The position numbers were made by a program, and so were the translations under genes. 64,000 bases of DNA, from contig NZ_CP080410.1 in NCBI RefSeq assembly GCF_019448255.1, positions 1,364,001 through 1,428,000 on the forward strand. The letters are read 5' to 3'. A model generated the notes under the pieces. It had not been told where the DNA came from, did not search any database, and worked only from the letters and a program-made list of their open reading frames with translations. Positions within the stretch are counted from its first letter, which is position 1, and the number at the start of each line of letters is the position of its first letter. Source of the DNA: Qipengyuania flava (GTDB taxonomy: Bacteria; Pseudomonadota; Alphaproteobacteria; Sphingomonadales; Sphingomonadaceae). This document shows positions 8,742 through 17,882 of this stretch, piece by piece.

Positions 8742-10982
8742 ATGAAATCCTCCGGTTGCGCGGCCCTGTCGCTGGTCGCCTTGTGTGTTCCTGTCAGCGC
8801 CGCGGCGCAGAGTTCCTCCCCCGCTGAAGCGGACGCCGGCGAGACCATTGTCGTTACCGCGACCCGCCAGCCCATCGCGATCGATAAGGTGGCGGGTTCG
8901 GTTCTTCTTCTGGGCCCAACCGAGCTCGAACAGGCCCAGGGGTTCACGGGCGCGGAAGACCTCGCCGAGTTGCTGCCCGGAGTGGAGGCGGCGGTTGCCA
9001 ATGGGACGCAGGTCGCCTTCCAGATCCGCGGGATCGGTGCGGTCGATCACCAGGCGCTGACCCCGACCGCGGCGGCCGTTTATTCGGATGGCGTCTTCCT
9101 CGCGACCAATGTGCAGACCAGCGCGCTGCTCTACGACCTGGAGCGGGTAGAGGTGCTCAAGGGACCGCAAGGCACGCTCTACGGCCGCAACGCCTCGGCC
9201 GGGGCAGTAAACCTCATCTCTCGCCGTCCCGATGCCCAGGGCGCCAATTACGCGCGCATCGGATACGGAAATTTCGACCGGTTCGATCTCGACGCCGCTT
9301 TTGGCGGTGAAATCGGCGAGAGCGCCTTTGCGCGCCTTGCTACCACCTATGTCCGGCGCTCGCCGGTTCTCGATAATGTTGCTGACCCGCCAGAGGCCGG
9401 GGGCGAGACCGAAGAGTTCGGCCTGCGCCTGTCGGCGTTGCTCGATCGGGGCGGGCCCAGTCTGCTTGTGCGCGCCCATTTCGAGCAAGACAGCGGCATC
9501 AACACCATGCCGCGCAACAGCGCGCTCGATCTCGGCAAGCACGAGATCCAGTCCGCTGGCGATGGCGTGCAGGACAGCGACAACGCCTTCTATGGCGCGT
9601 CCGCCGAATTCGTGATGCAGCTTGGCGAATGGGAGCTGTTCTCGCTCACCGCGTTCGAAGGCTACGACCAGAACTACGGTTTCGACTTTGACGGGACGCT
9701 GGCGCCGTTCGGTGTTGCGTCGCTCAACGCCAACCTTTCCTACGCACGCGATTTCGCACAGTTCTCCGAGGAACTGCGCCTCAGCCGCAAGTTTGGCGGG
9801 GCCAGCGTGCTGCTCGGCCTTGCCGCCTCACTTGAGGATTTCAGCCAACGCTACACGATCTGGTGCGGCGAGCTCGACCCGCAGACGCTCATCGGCAGCT
9901 GCAATTATGTCGGCGCGCCGGGCCGTGTGGGGCCGTCTCCCGCAAGCAGTGCGCCGGTGTCGACGTTGGTCACCGACATTGCGCAGGACCGCCTCTCGCT
10001 GGCGGCATTCACCTACAACACATTCGACCTGACAAACCGTTTGACCCTTACTGCTGGGCTCAGGCTGACGCATGAGGACATTCGCGGCGAAGGGCAGGGG
10101 GTGCACATCTTCCGCGACGGGGTGACCGCCTTCAACAACCGTGATGGGTTGGGCGCGGCCAAAGGCGCCAACCGCATCGAGACCACACGCCTGAGCGGCA
10201 ACGCGGCGCTCAGCTACGCACTTGGCGGCGCAAACCTCTACCTCTCGATTACCAATGGCTACAAGTCGGGCGGCTTCAACGGCGAGGTCGCCAACAACGC
10301 GCTGCACTATGCGGACGAAGGGCTGTTCGGCGCAGAGACCGTCACAACCGTGGAGATCGGCGCCAAGGGACGAACCGGAGCGTTGCGCTATGCGCTGGCG
10401 GGTTTCTTCAACGACTACCAGGATCCGCAGGCACGTATCTTCGTCGAGTTCGCGCTGCCCGATGGTTCGACAATCGTTTCGAATTCCCTCTCAAACCTTG
10501 ACGCCGCCCGGTCCTACGGGATCGAAGGGCAGCTTGGATGGAGCCCGCTGGCAGGGCTCGACCTCGATGTCGGCGCGGTGTGGAACCGTACCCGCGTTCG
10601 GCAGGACAGCTCCATCGGAGGGAACGCCGACATCTTCGACGGCAACCCCTTGCCCTTCGCGCCCGAATTCTCGGCCAATGGCCGTGTGCGTTACGAAACG
10701 CGTGTTTCCGAAGGAGCGCGGCTAGCGCTGAGCGCAAGCGGCAACTTCCGCAGCCGCTTTTACCTCGATCCTTCGGGCCTGATCGAACGCAGCCAGGGCG
10801 ATGTACTGACCCTAGCCAGCCGCGCAAGCCTCGCTTTCGACGGCCCCGGGATCGAAGTGAGCATCTGGGGCCGCAACCTGACCAACCGCGACTACGCGGT
10901 CTCGGGCTATGGCTTCATCGGCTACAACACCTTCCGTTCCGAACCGAGGACCTTTGGCGGCGCGGTGAGCTTTGCGTTCTGA
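8742..10982 (+). CDS. TonB-dependent outer-membrane receptor
   Basis: A 746-residue receptor. It has a signal peptide (about 1-22, ending VSAAAQ), a TonB-box-like segment GETIVVTATRQ just after it, a plug domain (AEDLAELLPGV..IRGIG, then VEVLKGPQGTLYGRNASAGAVNLISR), and a 22-strand barrel ending in aromatic Phe (AVSFAF). The plug shape and the region GYKSGGFNGE and RNLTNRDYAVSGY are typical of the large sphingomonad family that includes pesticin/FyuA-like and CirA-like receptors. The ligand is unknown, since no siderophore, vitamin or glycan genes flank it. The 203-base gap upstream shows no recognisable operator. Confidence 0.93.
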   Translation: MKSSGCAALSLVALCVPVSAAAQSSSPAEADAGETIVVTATRQPIAIDKVAGSVLLLGPTELEQAQGFTGAEDLAELLPGVEAAVANGTQVAFQIRGIGAVDHQALTPTAAAVYSDGVFLATNVQTSALLYDLERVEVLKGPQGTLYGRNASAGAVNLISRRPDAQGANYARIGYGNFDRFDLDAAFGGEIGESAFARLATTYVRRSPVLDNVADPPEAGGETEEFGLRLSALLDRGGPSLLVRAHFEQDSGINTMPRNSALDLGKHEIQSAGDGVQDSDNAFYGASAEFVMQLGEWELFSLTAFEGYDQNYGFDFDGTLAPFGVASLNANLSYARDFAQFSEELRLSRKFGGASVLLGLAASLEDFSQRYTIWCGELDPQTLIGSCNYVGAPGRVGPSPASSAPVSTLVTDIAQDRLSLAAFTYNTFDLTNRLTLTAGLRLTHEDIRGEGQGVHIFRDGVTAFNNRDGLGAAKGANRIETTRLSGNAALSYALGGANLYLSITNGYKSGGFNGEVANNALHYADEGLFGAETVTTVEIGAKGRTGALRYALAGFFNDYQDPQARIFVEFALPDGSTIVSNSLSNLDAARSYGIEGQLGWSPLAGLDLDVGAVWNRTRVRQDSSIGGNADIFDGNPLPFAPEFSANGRVRYETRVSEGARLALSASGNFRSRFYLDPSGLIERSQGDVLTLASRASLAFDGPGIEVSIWGRNLTNRDYAVSGYGFIGYNTFRSEPRTFGGAVSFAF

Positions 10983-11095
10983 CACCGAGTACAGTCGCAC
11001 GCGGTGCGCTGGCCGGTGGGAGTTAAGGCCTCGACACGACCTCCACGCCATGCTCGATAGGCGTCCAAGCAGAAACTGGATCGAGGATCCGCCAA

Positions 11096-11572
11096 GTGGG
11101 CAAACTGACGCATATTGATGAAGCCGGGCAGGCGCGCATGGTCGATGTGGGCGACAAGGGGGCCACGGCGCGGCGAGCCTGGGCGAGGGGGACGCTCACC
11201 TGCGCGCCCGCAACGCTCGATCTGGTGAAGGCCGGCAAGACGCCCAAGGGAAGCGTTATCGCGACGGCGGAGCTCGCCGGGGTGATGGGCGCCAAGCGCA
11301 CATCCGACCTGATTCCGCTGTGCCACCCGCTGCCCATTTCGCATGTCGAGGTCGTCATCGCGATGGACGAGATGCTACCGGGCTTCGCAATCGAGGCCTC
11401 GGTCCGCACCGAAGGCCGGACGGGCGTGGAAATGGAAGCGCTTACAGCGGTTTCAGTGGCAAGTCTCACACTGTTTGACATGCTCAAGGCGGTCGACAAG
11501 ACGATGGTAATCGGAGGCATCGAGGTCACCGCGAAGGAGGGCGGCAAGTCGGGCAGCTGGACGCGCGGATGA
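11096..11572 (+). CDS. moaC: Cyclic pyranopterin monophosphate synthase
   Basis: Second enzyme of molybdenum cofactor synthesis; it converts the MoaA product to cyclic pyranopterin monophosphate. The 158-residue length is typical. Conserved blocks [33 protein letters not shown] and [20 protein letters not shown] with the terminal KAVDK lysine are all present. It starts with GTG. The stop overlaps the moeA ATG (GATGATCG region, 4 bases), so the two cofactor genes are translationally coupled. Confidence 0.96.
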   Translation: MGKLTHIDEAGQARMVDVGDKGATARRAWARGTLTCAPATLDLVKAGKTPKGSVIATAELAGVMGAKRTSDLIPLCHPLPISHVEVVIAMDEMLPGFAIEASVRTEGRTGVEMEALTAVSVASLTLFDMLKAVDKTMVIGGIEVTAKEGGKSGSWTRG

Positions 11573-12747
11573 TCGCTTTCGACGAGGCGCAGGCGCTGCT
11601 TGAGGAGCGCGTTGACCCGCTGGGGCGAGAACGCGTTTCCCTCGATCGCGCGGCGGGTCGGTGGCTGGCGGAGGATGTTTTCGCGCAGATCGCGTCGCCA
11701 CGGTCCCATGTCTCGGCCATGGACGGCTACGCGGTTCGCTTGTCCGATCTCGATCAGGCGCCCACGCTGCTTGTGGCGGGCGAGGCCCGGCCGGGACTGC
11801 CGCATACAGCTGCGCTAGGGGCGCGGGAAGCGGTTCGCATCTTCACAGGCGCTCCGATCCCCGAAGGCGCGGACTGCGTGATCATCCAGGAGTACGCATT
11901 GCGGGATGGCGGCACCGTGCGCTTTGAGGACGGGCATGGGCCGTCACGTCACATTCGCCGCATGGGGCATGATTTCAATGCAGGCGATCGGCTCCTGGCC
12001 AAGGGGGCGCGGCTTGATGGCAAGGCCTTGCTCGCCGCTGCGTCGGGTGATGTCGCCAAGCTGAGCGTCCACGCATCTCCCCGCGTGAGCTTGCTTGCAA
12101 CGGGCGATGAGCTGGTCGCGCCGGGTGAAGCCCGCCGGGCGTCTTTCACCATTCCAGACAGCGTCACGCTTGGCCTCGAGGCGATGATTGCGGGGCAAGG
12201 CGGGCACGTGGTCCAACGCCATCGGGCCGCCGATGATCTGCCCGCGCTGGAGCGGCAGGCCGGTGAACTGGTCGAGAGCGCCGATCTCATAGTGGTGACT
12301 GGCGGCGCTTCGGTTGGCGAGCATGATTTTGCCAAGCCCATGTTCGAAGCCCACGGGCTCGAGCTCGTGTTCAGCAAGGTGGCGATCAAGCCGGGTAAAC
12401 CGGTGTGGCTGGGCCGCGTGGGCAAGGTCTGGGTGCTCGGCCTGCCGGGCAATCCGACCTCCGCCATGGTGACGGCTCGCCTTTTCCTGCAGCCCTTGCT
12501 CGCGCGCCTCCAAGGCGGTGAGGGAACACTCGAATGGAAGCGTATGCTCCTGACCGAGCCCCTGCCGGCAACCGGGGACCGCGAGACTTTTGCGCGGGCG
12601 CAGTGGATGGAGAGGGGCCTCCGCCCGCTCGGCAATCAGGACAGCGGTGTGCAGGGCGGCCTTGCCCGCGCCGACTGGCTGATCCGCTGCCCGCCCGGGC
12701 AAGCTGCGCTGGCGGCCGGCGAAAACGTCAGCGCCCTCTTGTTCTAG
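11569..12747 (+). CDS. moeA: Molybdopterin molybdenumtransferase
   Basis: Inserts molybdate into adenylylated molybdopterin, the last step of Mo-cofactor synthesis. The 392-residue protein has the MoeA order: N-terminal domain ([29 protein letters not shown], then SAMDGYAVR), the domain with [12 protein letters not shown], the MoCF domain with the [25 protein letters not shown] and [10 protein letters not shown] blocks, and the small C-terminal beta barrel. It overlaps moaC and converges with the minus-strand thiolase-like gene, two bases away. Confidence 0.95.
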   Translation: MIAFDEAQALLEERVDPLGRERVSLDRAAGRWLAEDVFAQIASPRSHVSAMDGYAVRLSDLDQAPTLLVAGEARPGLPHTAALGAREAVRIFTGAPIPEGADCVIIQEYALRDGGTVRFEDGHGPSRHIRRMGHDFNAGDRLLAKGARLDGKALLAAASGDVAKLSVHASPRVSLLATGDELVAPGEARRASFTIPDSVTLGLEAMIAGQGGHVVQRHRAADDLPALERQAGELVESADLIVVTGGASVGEHDFAKPMFEAHGLELVFSKVAIKPGKPVWLGRVGKVWVLGLPGNPTSAMVTARLFLQPLLARLQGGEGTLEWKRMLLTEPLPATGDRETFARAQWMERGLRPLGNQDSGVQGGLARADWLIRCPPGQAALAAGENVSALLF

Positions 12748-12749
12748 CC

Positions 12750-14255
12750 TCAGGCGTTCGACCAGACCGCCAGCTCTTCGCCTTCGCGGGTAATTGTCCC
12801 TTGCGTGCCGACCGGTTCGAGCGCGCCGTCGGTGAGGAACGCGATCATGGCAGTATCGCTTCCCGGCACGCTGGCGAGCGTGCGCGCACCGTCCGGAGTC
12901 TTGGCCACGATCACGCCGGACTTGGGCGTCCCGTCACGACCGTAGTGGACCGTATAGCTCTCGATCGTCGCATCGCCGGTGTAGTCCTGATCCAGCGGAG
13001 GGACCTCGCCGCGCCGGGCATCGGCTTCGGCCTGGTAGTCGAAGTCCTGCGGAAACACCGCCCCGGTGGGAGCGCCGGAGACGAGGATCGTGTGGTTGTG
13101 CGTCGCGTAGCCGCCATTCGCGAACAGCAGGCCTTTGTCCTTAGTGCCGCGCAGCTTCTCTACCATCGCGACGACGGCATGGCTCATGTAATTGCCGATC
13201 GGTCCGCCGCCGAATGTCAGGCCGCCGAACACGCTCGCGGGCTTGTCGAGCGGCCAGCCCAGCACGCGGCGGGCCATCTTGGGAACGCAGGGGAAGCAGC
13301 TGTAAAGCTCCACATGTGCGAGGTCGTCCGCGGTCACACTGTTCAGCTCCATGCAGCGCTCTATCGAGGTCGCAAGGCTGGGCGAGGCGTCGTAGCGGTC
13401 GCGGTTGAGGAAATTGCCGCTTTCATGCGCGGCGACACCGTGACCGAGCCAGACCATGCGGTCTTCGGGAATGCCGCGGCGATGCGCCTCGGCCAGCGAG
13501 ACAACGATAAAGCCTGCGCCCTGGTTCACGGATGAATTGGCGACCTGCAGCTTGGTGTAAGGAAAGGCGATCGGCCGATTGCGCTCGGACGGGGTGACCA
13601 CGTCCTGCGCGCTGACAGGCTTGCGGATCCACGCGCCCTCGCTGTGCGCGGCGACCTCGCTCATGCCGGACCAGATCGCGCCGCTTTCCGCCTGCCCTTC
13701 GGCAAGGCTCTGGCCATAGGCCGCGCGGCCTGCGTTTTCGTAGAGCGGGTAGACATCGGTCGGCACGACGAGGCCGTAGCTTTGCGCATAGCCTTTCTTC
13801 ACCCGGTGGCTCGCATCGCGCAGGGCGTTGGGTTTCTCGCCATCCTCGCGCTTCTTCATTGCGGCAAGCTGGCCGGCGGTGCGCAGCGCCTCGCCGCCGG
13901 TGATGGCGCAAATCTTCGCCTCGCCGCGGGCGATCCGGTTGGCGGCTTCGTGGAGCAGCAGGATCGGGCTGTCGCCATTGGGCATGGCGGTCTGCATGCG
14001 ATGGGCCGGCTCCATTCCGAGCAGTTCGGCCACGGCTTCATCAACGGGATTGAGCTGCGGCCAGGCGAGCTGCGCGACAACCGCCAGGGAATCGCAATCG
14101 GCCAGCAAGCCGCCGCCGGCGTCGTCGTTTGCCCGCCGCAGCGCTTCGACCATGAGGTGGATCGGGTCGAGCCCGTCTCCAGGGTCCTCGGGCCGGTCGT
14201 TGATCTGGCCCACACCGACAATAACGGGAATGCGTTCCGGGTCCTGCTCGCTCAC
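12750..14255 (-). CDS. Thiolase-like acetyl-CoA acetyltransferase homologue lacking the N-terminal nucleophilic Cys
   Basis: A 501-residue protein of the thiolase superfamily close to the mycobacterial acetyl-CoA acetyltransferase/SCP2-like group. N-terminal thiolase core with PVIVGVGQ start, a second half with FGGLTFGGGPIGNYMSHAV, and an added C-terminal small barrel-like domain (about 400-501). At the place where a thiolase has its acyl-binding Cys the sequence reads MPNGDSPILLLHEAANRI, with no Cys; the second-half LYSCFPCVP is present. It may therefore be a lipid carrier or an enzyme without covalent acylation, rather than a true thiolase. I chose GTG at 14255 because GAGAGGAGA lies 4-5 bases upstream; six extra residues from an upstream ATG are possible. 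Confidence 0.75.
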   Translation of the reverse strand: MSEQDPERIPVIVGVGQINDRPEDPGDGLDPIHLMVEALRRANDDAGGGLLADCDSLAVVAQLAWPQLNPVDEAVAELLGMEPAHRMQTAMPNGDSPILLLHEAANRIARGEAKICAITGGEALRTAGQLAAMKKREDGEKPNALRDASHRVKKGYAQSYGLVVPTDVYPLYENAGRAAYGQSLAEGQAESGAIWSGMSEVAAHSEGAWIRKPVSAQDVVTPSERNRPIAFPYTKLQVANSSVNQGAGFIVVSLAEAHRRGIPEDRMVWLGHGVAAHESGNFLNRDRYDASPSLATSIERCMELNSVTADDLAHVELYSCFPCVPKMARRVLGWPLDKPASVFGGLTFGGGPIGNYMSHAVVAMVEKLRGTKDKGLLFANGGYATHNHTILVSGAPTGAVFPQDFDYQAEADARRGEVPPLDQDYTGDATIESYTVHYGRDGTPKSGVIVAKTPDGARTLASVPGSDTAMIAFLTDGALEPVGTQGTITREGEELAVWSNA

Positions 14256-14322
14256 GCGTCTCTCCTCTCGCATCCTTGCCTAGCAAGTGCGTTTCAGGTC
14301 GCAACCGAAAGATGGAGAAGAA

Positions 14323-14397
14323 TGGCTGGGGTGGCAGGGATCGAACCTGCGAATGTCGGTACCAAAAACCGATGCCTTACCACTTGGCTACACCCCA
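14323..14397 (-). tRNA. tRNA-Gln (TTG)
   Basis: A 75-base cloverleaf on the minus strand: acceptor TGGGGTG/CACCCCA, D-arm GCC/GGC, anticodon stem TCGGT/ACCGA with loop TTTTGGT (anticodon TTG), T-arm GCAGG/CCTGC with loop TTCGATC, discriminator G and encoded CCA. A U at position 1 pairing with A72 is the usual weak first pair of tRNA-Gln. Confidence 0.95.
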
Positions 14398-14411
14398 GCA
14401 GGTGCGCGCCC

Positions 14412-15821
14412 CTATAACGTCTCGGGCGCGGAAGGGAAGGGGGGTGAGACGGATTGCTTGCGACGCTCCGCCAGCTCGCTTTCGAGGCGTGCGATGGTCT
14501 GCCGGTCGAGCCGGTAGAAGAACATGACGGCGCCTGCCGGAACGATGATCGCGGCCGGCACGATGGCGAAGGCGAGGTCGATCCCGGCCTTCGCTTCTTC
14601 TGTCTGCACGACGCCCGCCTCGAAGCCGGTGAGGGCAAACAGCATGCCGGGCAGCGCCGCGCCGAAAGCAACGCCGGTCTTGATCGCAAAGACCGCCCCG
14701 GACACGGCCAGACCGGTCATCTGGCGCCCGGTTTTCCACTCGAGGTATTCGGCAATGTCGGTGAACATCGAATAGGCCAGCATCATCATCATACCGAGGC
14801 CAATCCCGACAAACACCTGCGCCACCGTCTGCGGCCAGATCGCGTCCAGGGGCATGAAGTGGAAGATGGTGATGGCCGCAACCTCGATCGATCCGGCGAG
14901 GATGAGCAGATGCGCCTTGTCGAAGCGCCTGGCCATGACGGCCGCGAAGATCACGCCAACCAGCTGCCCGAGCGCGAAGGCGGTGTAGAACAGCCCGATC
15001 CGGTCAAGGAACAGGAAGATCGGGCCGCCATCGTCGCCTGCCACATAGCGGAACCAGAAGAGCGCGCTGCCGGCCCGCGAGGCGAGGGCGACCGGCGTGA
15101 GGACCGCCGCGATGGCCACAGCGATCCAGGCCGGGGTTCGCACGAGCAGCTTGATATCGTCGCGCACGCGCCCATTGGTGGGCGCAGGGGGAATGCGCTC
15201 CTTGCTCGCGGCGAAGGCGATCAGCAGCGAAAGCGTGCCGGCGCCTGCGATCAGGAACATGGTGAGCATGATGCCGCGTCTCTCGTCGCCCGCGCCAAGC
15301 TCGCGCACCAGCGTTGTGGCGATGACCGCGACAGCCACCACTGCAAGGGCCGAGAAGACCATGCGATAGGCGGCAAAGGAGGAGCGGGTGTCGGCGTTGG
15401 GCGAGACCACCCCCATGAGGGCGGAGTAGGGCACGTTGGTCGCGGTGAAGGCGATCATCGTGAGCGTGTAGGTGACATAGGCCCACACCAGCATGCCGCT
15501 GCCGGACATTTCGGGAGCCGCGAAAATCGCCGCACCGCTGAGGCCGAAGGGGACGGCGCCCCACAACAGGTACGGGCGATAGCGGCCCCAGCGGCTGCGC
15601 GTACGATCCCCGATGGCGCCCATGACCGGGTCGGTCACGGCGTCGAAGAATTTGGTCAACAGCAACATCAGGCCCATGGCGGCAGGCCCGACGCCGCCCA
15701 GCTCCACGAAGAAGTAGAGCAGGTAGATATTGAAAAAATTGATGAAAAAGGACGAGGCGAGGTCGCCTATCCCGTAGCCGATCTTCTCCAGCCGGGTCGC
15801 TGGCGGGATTGGCTCTGTCAC
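14412..15821 (-). CDS. GPH-family (glycoside-pentoside-hexuronide) cation symporter, MFS
   Basis: A 469-residue, 12-helix transporter. The start LEKIGYGIGDLASSFFINF and the loop between helices 2 and 3, with the segments KFFDAVTDPVMGAIGDRT and SRWGRYRPYLLWG, are hallmarks of the melibiose/xyloside (GPH) symporters, which move sugars with sodium or protons. I prefer the GTG at 15821 (MTEPIPPATRLEK) because AGAGGA lies 8 bases upstream; a TTG 21 bases earlier also opens the frame. No sugar-catabolic genes adjoin it, so the substrate is open. Confidence 0.85.
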   Translation of the reverse strand: MTEPIPPATRLEKIGYGIGDLASSFFINFFNIYLLYFFVELGGVGPAAMGLMLLLTKFFDAVTDPVMGAIGDRTRSRWGRYRPYLLWGAVPFGLSGAAIFAAPEMSGSGMLVWAYVTYTLTMIAFTATNVPYSALMGVVSPNADTRSSFAAYRMVFSALAVVAVAVIATTLVRELGAGDERRGIMLTMFLIAGAGTLSLLIAFAASKERIPPAPTNGRVRDDIKLLVRTPAWIAVAIAAVLTPVALASRAGSALFWFRYVAGDDGGPIFLFLDRIGLFYTAFALGQLVGVIFAAVMARRFDKAHLLILAGSIEVAAITIFHFMPLDAIWPQTVAQVFVGIGLGMMMMLAYSMFTDIAEYLEWKTGRQMTGLAVSGAVFAIKTGVAFGAALPGMLFALTGFEAGVVQTEEAKAGIDLAFAIVPAAIIVPAGAVMFFYRLDRQTIARLESELAERRKQSVSPPFPSAPETL

Positions 15822-15892
15822 GTTTTGGGTCCTCTCATGCAACCTATGGGGATGTCATGAGAGGGCCGGTGTCAAGCCAATCCCGACGAGCG

Positions 15893-16744
15893 TCAGATTT
15901 TCTTGCCTTCGAAGTCGGCGGCCGAGTGGCGCTCGAGGAGTTGTTCGTCCTCTTCGCCCCAGGTCTTGTTGACGATGCGGCCGCGACGCACGGCGGGACG
16001 CTCGGCGATCTGCTTCACCCAGCGCTCGACGTTCGTGTATTCGTGTATGGACAGGAATGTGCGCGCCTCGCCGTAGATGCCGCCGAAGACGAAGGGGGCC
16101 AGCCAGGGAAACGTCGCGATATCGGCAACCGTGTAGTCCTTGCCGCCAAGGTATTCGGTTTCGGCGAGGCGCTTGTCGGCGACATCGAACAGGCGCTTCG
16201 TTTCCATGGCGTAGCGGTTGATCGGGTATTCGTACTTTTCGGGCGCGTAGGCGTAGAAGTGGCCGAAGCCGCCGCCGATGAAGGGCGCGCTGCCGACCTG
16301 CCAGAACAACCAGCTGAGCACTTCGGCGCGGGTGTGATCGGTCGGCAGGAAGGCGCCGAACTTTTCCGCCAGGTGCATCAGGATTGCACCGCTTTCGAAG
16401 ACGCGGACCGGCTCGGCTCCGCTGCGGTCCAGCAGGGTGGGAATCTTGGAGTTCGGGTTGAGGTCGACAAAGCCCGAGGTGAACTGCGTGCCTTCGCCAA
16501 TGTTCACCGTCCAGGCATCGTACTCGGCGCCCGAATGGCCGGCTTCGAGCAGCTCTTCGAGCATGATCGTCGCCTTCACGCCGTTCGGCGTGGCAAGCGA
16601 ATAGAGCTGGAAGTCGTGCTCGCCGACCGGCAGGTCCTTCTCTTCGCGCGCGCCGGCGGTCGGGCGGTTGATGCTGGCAAAGCGCCCGCCGTTCTCGGCG
16701 TCATAGGTCCAGACTTCGGGCGGGGTGTAGGTGGGATCGGCCAA
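15893..16744 (-). CDS. yghU: Glutathione S-transferase family, YghU-like disulfide-bond oxidoreductase
   Basis: A 283-residue cytosolic GST-like protein. The N-terminal extension (YTPPEVWTYDAENGGRFASINRPTAG), the thioredoxin-fold region with the conserved LATPNGVKATIMLEELLEAG, and the helical C-terminal domain with YAPEKYEYPINRYAMETKRL match the YghU (nu-class) enzymes, which reduce organic hydroperoxides and disulfides with two bound glutathiones. Length matches YghU (288). The ATG is 49 bases from the topoisomerase region on the other strand. The symbol is by family resemblance. Confidence 0.9.
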   Translation of the reverse strand: MADPTYTPPEVWTYDAENGGRFASINRPTAGAREEKDLPVGEHDFQLYSLATPNGVKATIMLEELLEAGHSGAEYDAWTVNIGEGTQFTSGFVDLNPNSKIPTLLDRSGAEPVRVFESGAILMHLAEKFGAFLPTDHTRAEVLSWLFWQVGSAPFIGGGFGHFYAYAPEKYEYPINRYAMETKRLFDVADKRLAETEYLGGKDYTVADIATFPWLAPFVFGGIYGEARTFLSIHEYTNVERWVKQIAERPAVRRGRIVNKTWGEEDEQLLERHSAADFEGKKI

Positions 16745-16838
16745 TGTCGTTCTCCTTCAAGTGGGGTGGCTAATTCACTCCACTGTTCGTCGCAAGGTGG
16801 GGAACCGTGACAGCGATCCCACGGTTCTTGCCTTCGCC

Positions 16839-17840
16839 ATGACGAAGCTCATCTATGTCGACGACAGCCTGCCCGGCATCACCCGCAAGGGGGCAGGCAA
16901 GGGCTGGGCCTATTATGATCCCAAGGGTGAACTGATCACCGACACTGCGGAAAAGCGCCGTCTCAACGCCGTGGCGCTGCCACCGGCCTATACAGACGCC
17001 TGGTTCTGCCCCGCGCCAAACGGCCATATCCTTGCAACCGGCATCGATGCGCGTGGACGTAAACAGTATCGCTATCACCCTGAGTTCCGTGCCGCGCGCG
17101 AGGGCGAGAAATTCGACAGCTGCGTGCGTTTCGGCAGCCTCCTCCCGCTGGTGCGCAAGCGCGTGGAGGACGATCTGCGCGGTCGGACGCTGACGCGCGA
17201 ACGGGCGGTGGCGAGCGTCGTGCGGCTGCTTGATCTCGGCGCTGTTCGTGTCGGCAACGAAGGGTACTCGCGTTCGAACAAGAGTTTCGGGGCAACAACC
17301 TTGCGGCAGCGCCACGCCGAGCTGACAGGCCGGACCTTGAAGCTGCGCTATAGGGGCAAGGGCGGCAAGCTGCGCGAGGTGGCCCTGTCCGACGGTGCGC
17401 TCACGCGGCTCGTGCGGCGAATGCAGGACCTGCCCGGACAGAACCTGTTCAAATATGTCGACGAGGAGGGCGATGTGCAGACGGTCGGCTCGTCCGATGT
17501 GAACGACTATCTCACCGAGGCCATGGGCGAGCGTTTCACGGCCAAGAATTTTCGCACCTGGCACGGCAGCGTCATGGCGTTCCAGTGCCTGCTCGAAGGC
17601 GAGGGGGCGATGCCGCTCAAGGCGTTGCTCGACTGCGTGGCCGAACGGCTCGGCAACACGCCTGCGGTGACGCGCAAGAGCTACATCCACCCTGCGGTCA
17701 TAGACCTGGTGGAACGCCAGGAGGAATGGCGCGCGTCGGTTTCGCTGCCCCGTGCGACCCGCTGGCTCTCGCGCGAGGAGCGCGGCCTGATAGAGCTGCT
17801 CCAAGAAAGCCCGGCGGCGGCGGAACTGCTCGCCGCCTGA
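16839..17840 (+). CDS. DNA topoisomerase IB (poxvirus-type)
   Basis: A 333-residue type IB topoisomerase that relaxes supercoils through a 3'-phosphotyrosyl link. The compact N-terminal domain (LIYVDDSLPGITRKGAGKGWAYYDPKG) leads to the catalytic core: the RVGNEGYSRSNKSFGATTLR block with the first Arg, the Lys-containing GKGGK loop, FRTWHGSV with the active His, and Tyr282 in TRKSYIHPAV as the nucleophile. Length and layout match bacterial homologues such as that of Deinococcus. The ATG at 16839 is chosen because conserved sequence begins there; the frame is open for 36 more codons upstream without conserved sequence. Role beyond housekeeping topoisomerases is not known. Confidence 0.92.
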   Translation: MTKLIYVDDSLPGITRKGAGKGWAYYDPKGELITDTAEKRRLNAVALPPAYTDAWFCPAPNGHILATGIDARGRKQYRYHPEFRAAREGEKFDSCVRFGSLLPLVRKRVEDDLRGRTLTRERAVASVVRLLDLGAVRVGNEGYSRSNKSFGATTLRQRHAELTGRTLKLRYRGKGGKLREVALSDGALTRLVRRMQDLPGQNLFKYVDEEGDVQTVGSSDVNDYLTEAMGERFTAKNFRTWHGSVMAFQCLLEGEGAMPLKALLDCVAERLGNTPAVTRKSYIHPAVIDLVERQEEWRASVSLPRATRWLSREERGLIELLQESPAAAELLAA

Positions 17841-17855
17841 TTTGCCTTGCCAGTG

Positions 17856-17872
17856 GTATCCTTAAGGGATAC
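17856..17872. promoter_or_regulatory. Imperfect palindrome before the nadE frame, candidate operator
   Basis: GTATCCTTAAGGGATAC: arms GTATCC and GGGATAC around TTAA, offset by one extra G. It lies 10 bases before the ATG at 17883 that opens an HTH-like domain, a position suited to autoregulation. That role is inference only; the element occurs once and no homologous site has been compared. Confidence 0.3.
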
Positions 17873-17882
17873 TGGGCGGGAC

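Noticed and set aside
12534..14417. Plus-strand ORFs opposite the thiolase-like gene
   Set aside because: They have no motif, while the minus-strand protein has thiolase-fold blocks and a good ribosome site.
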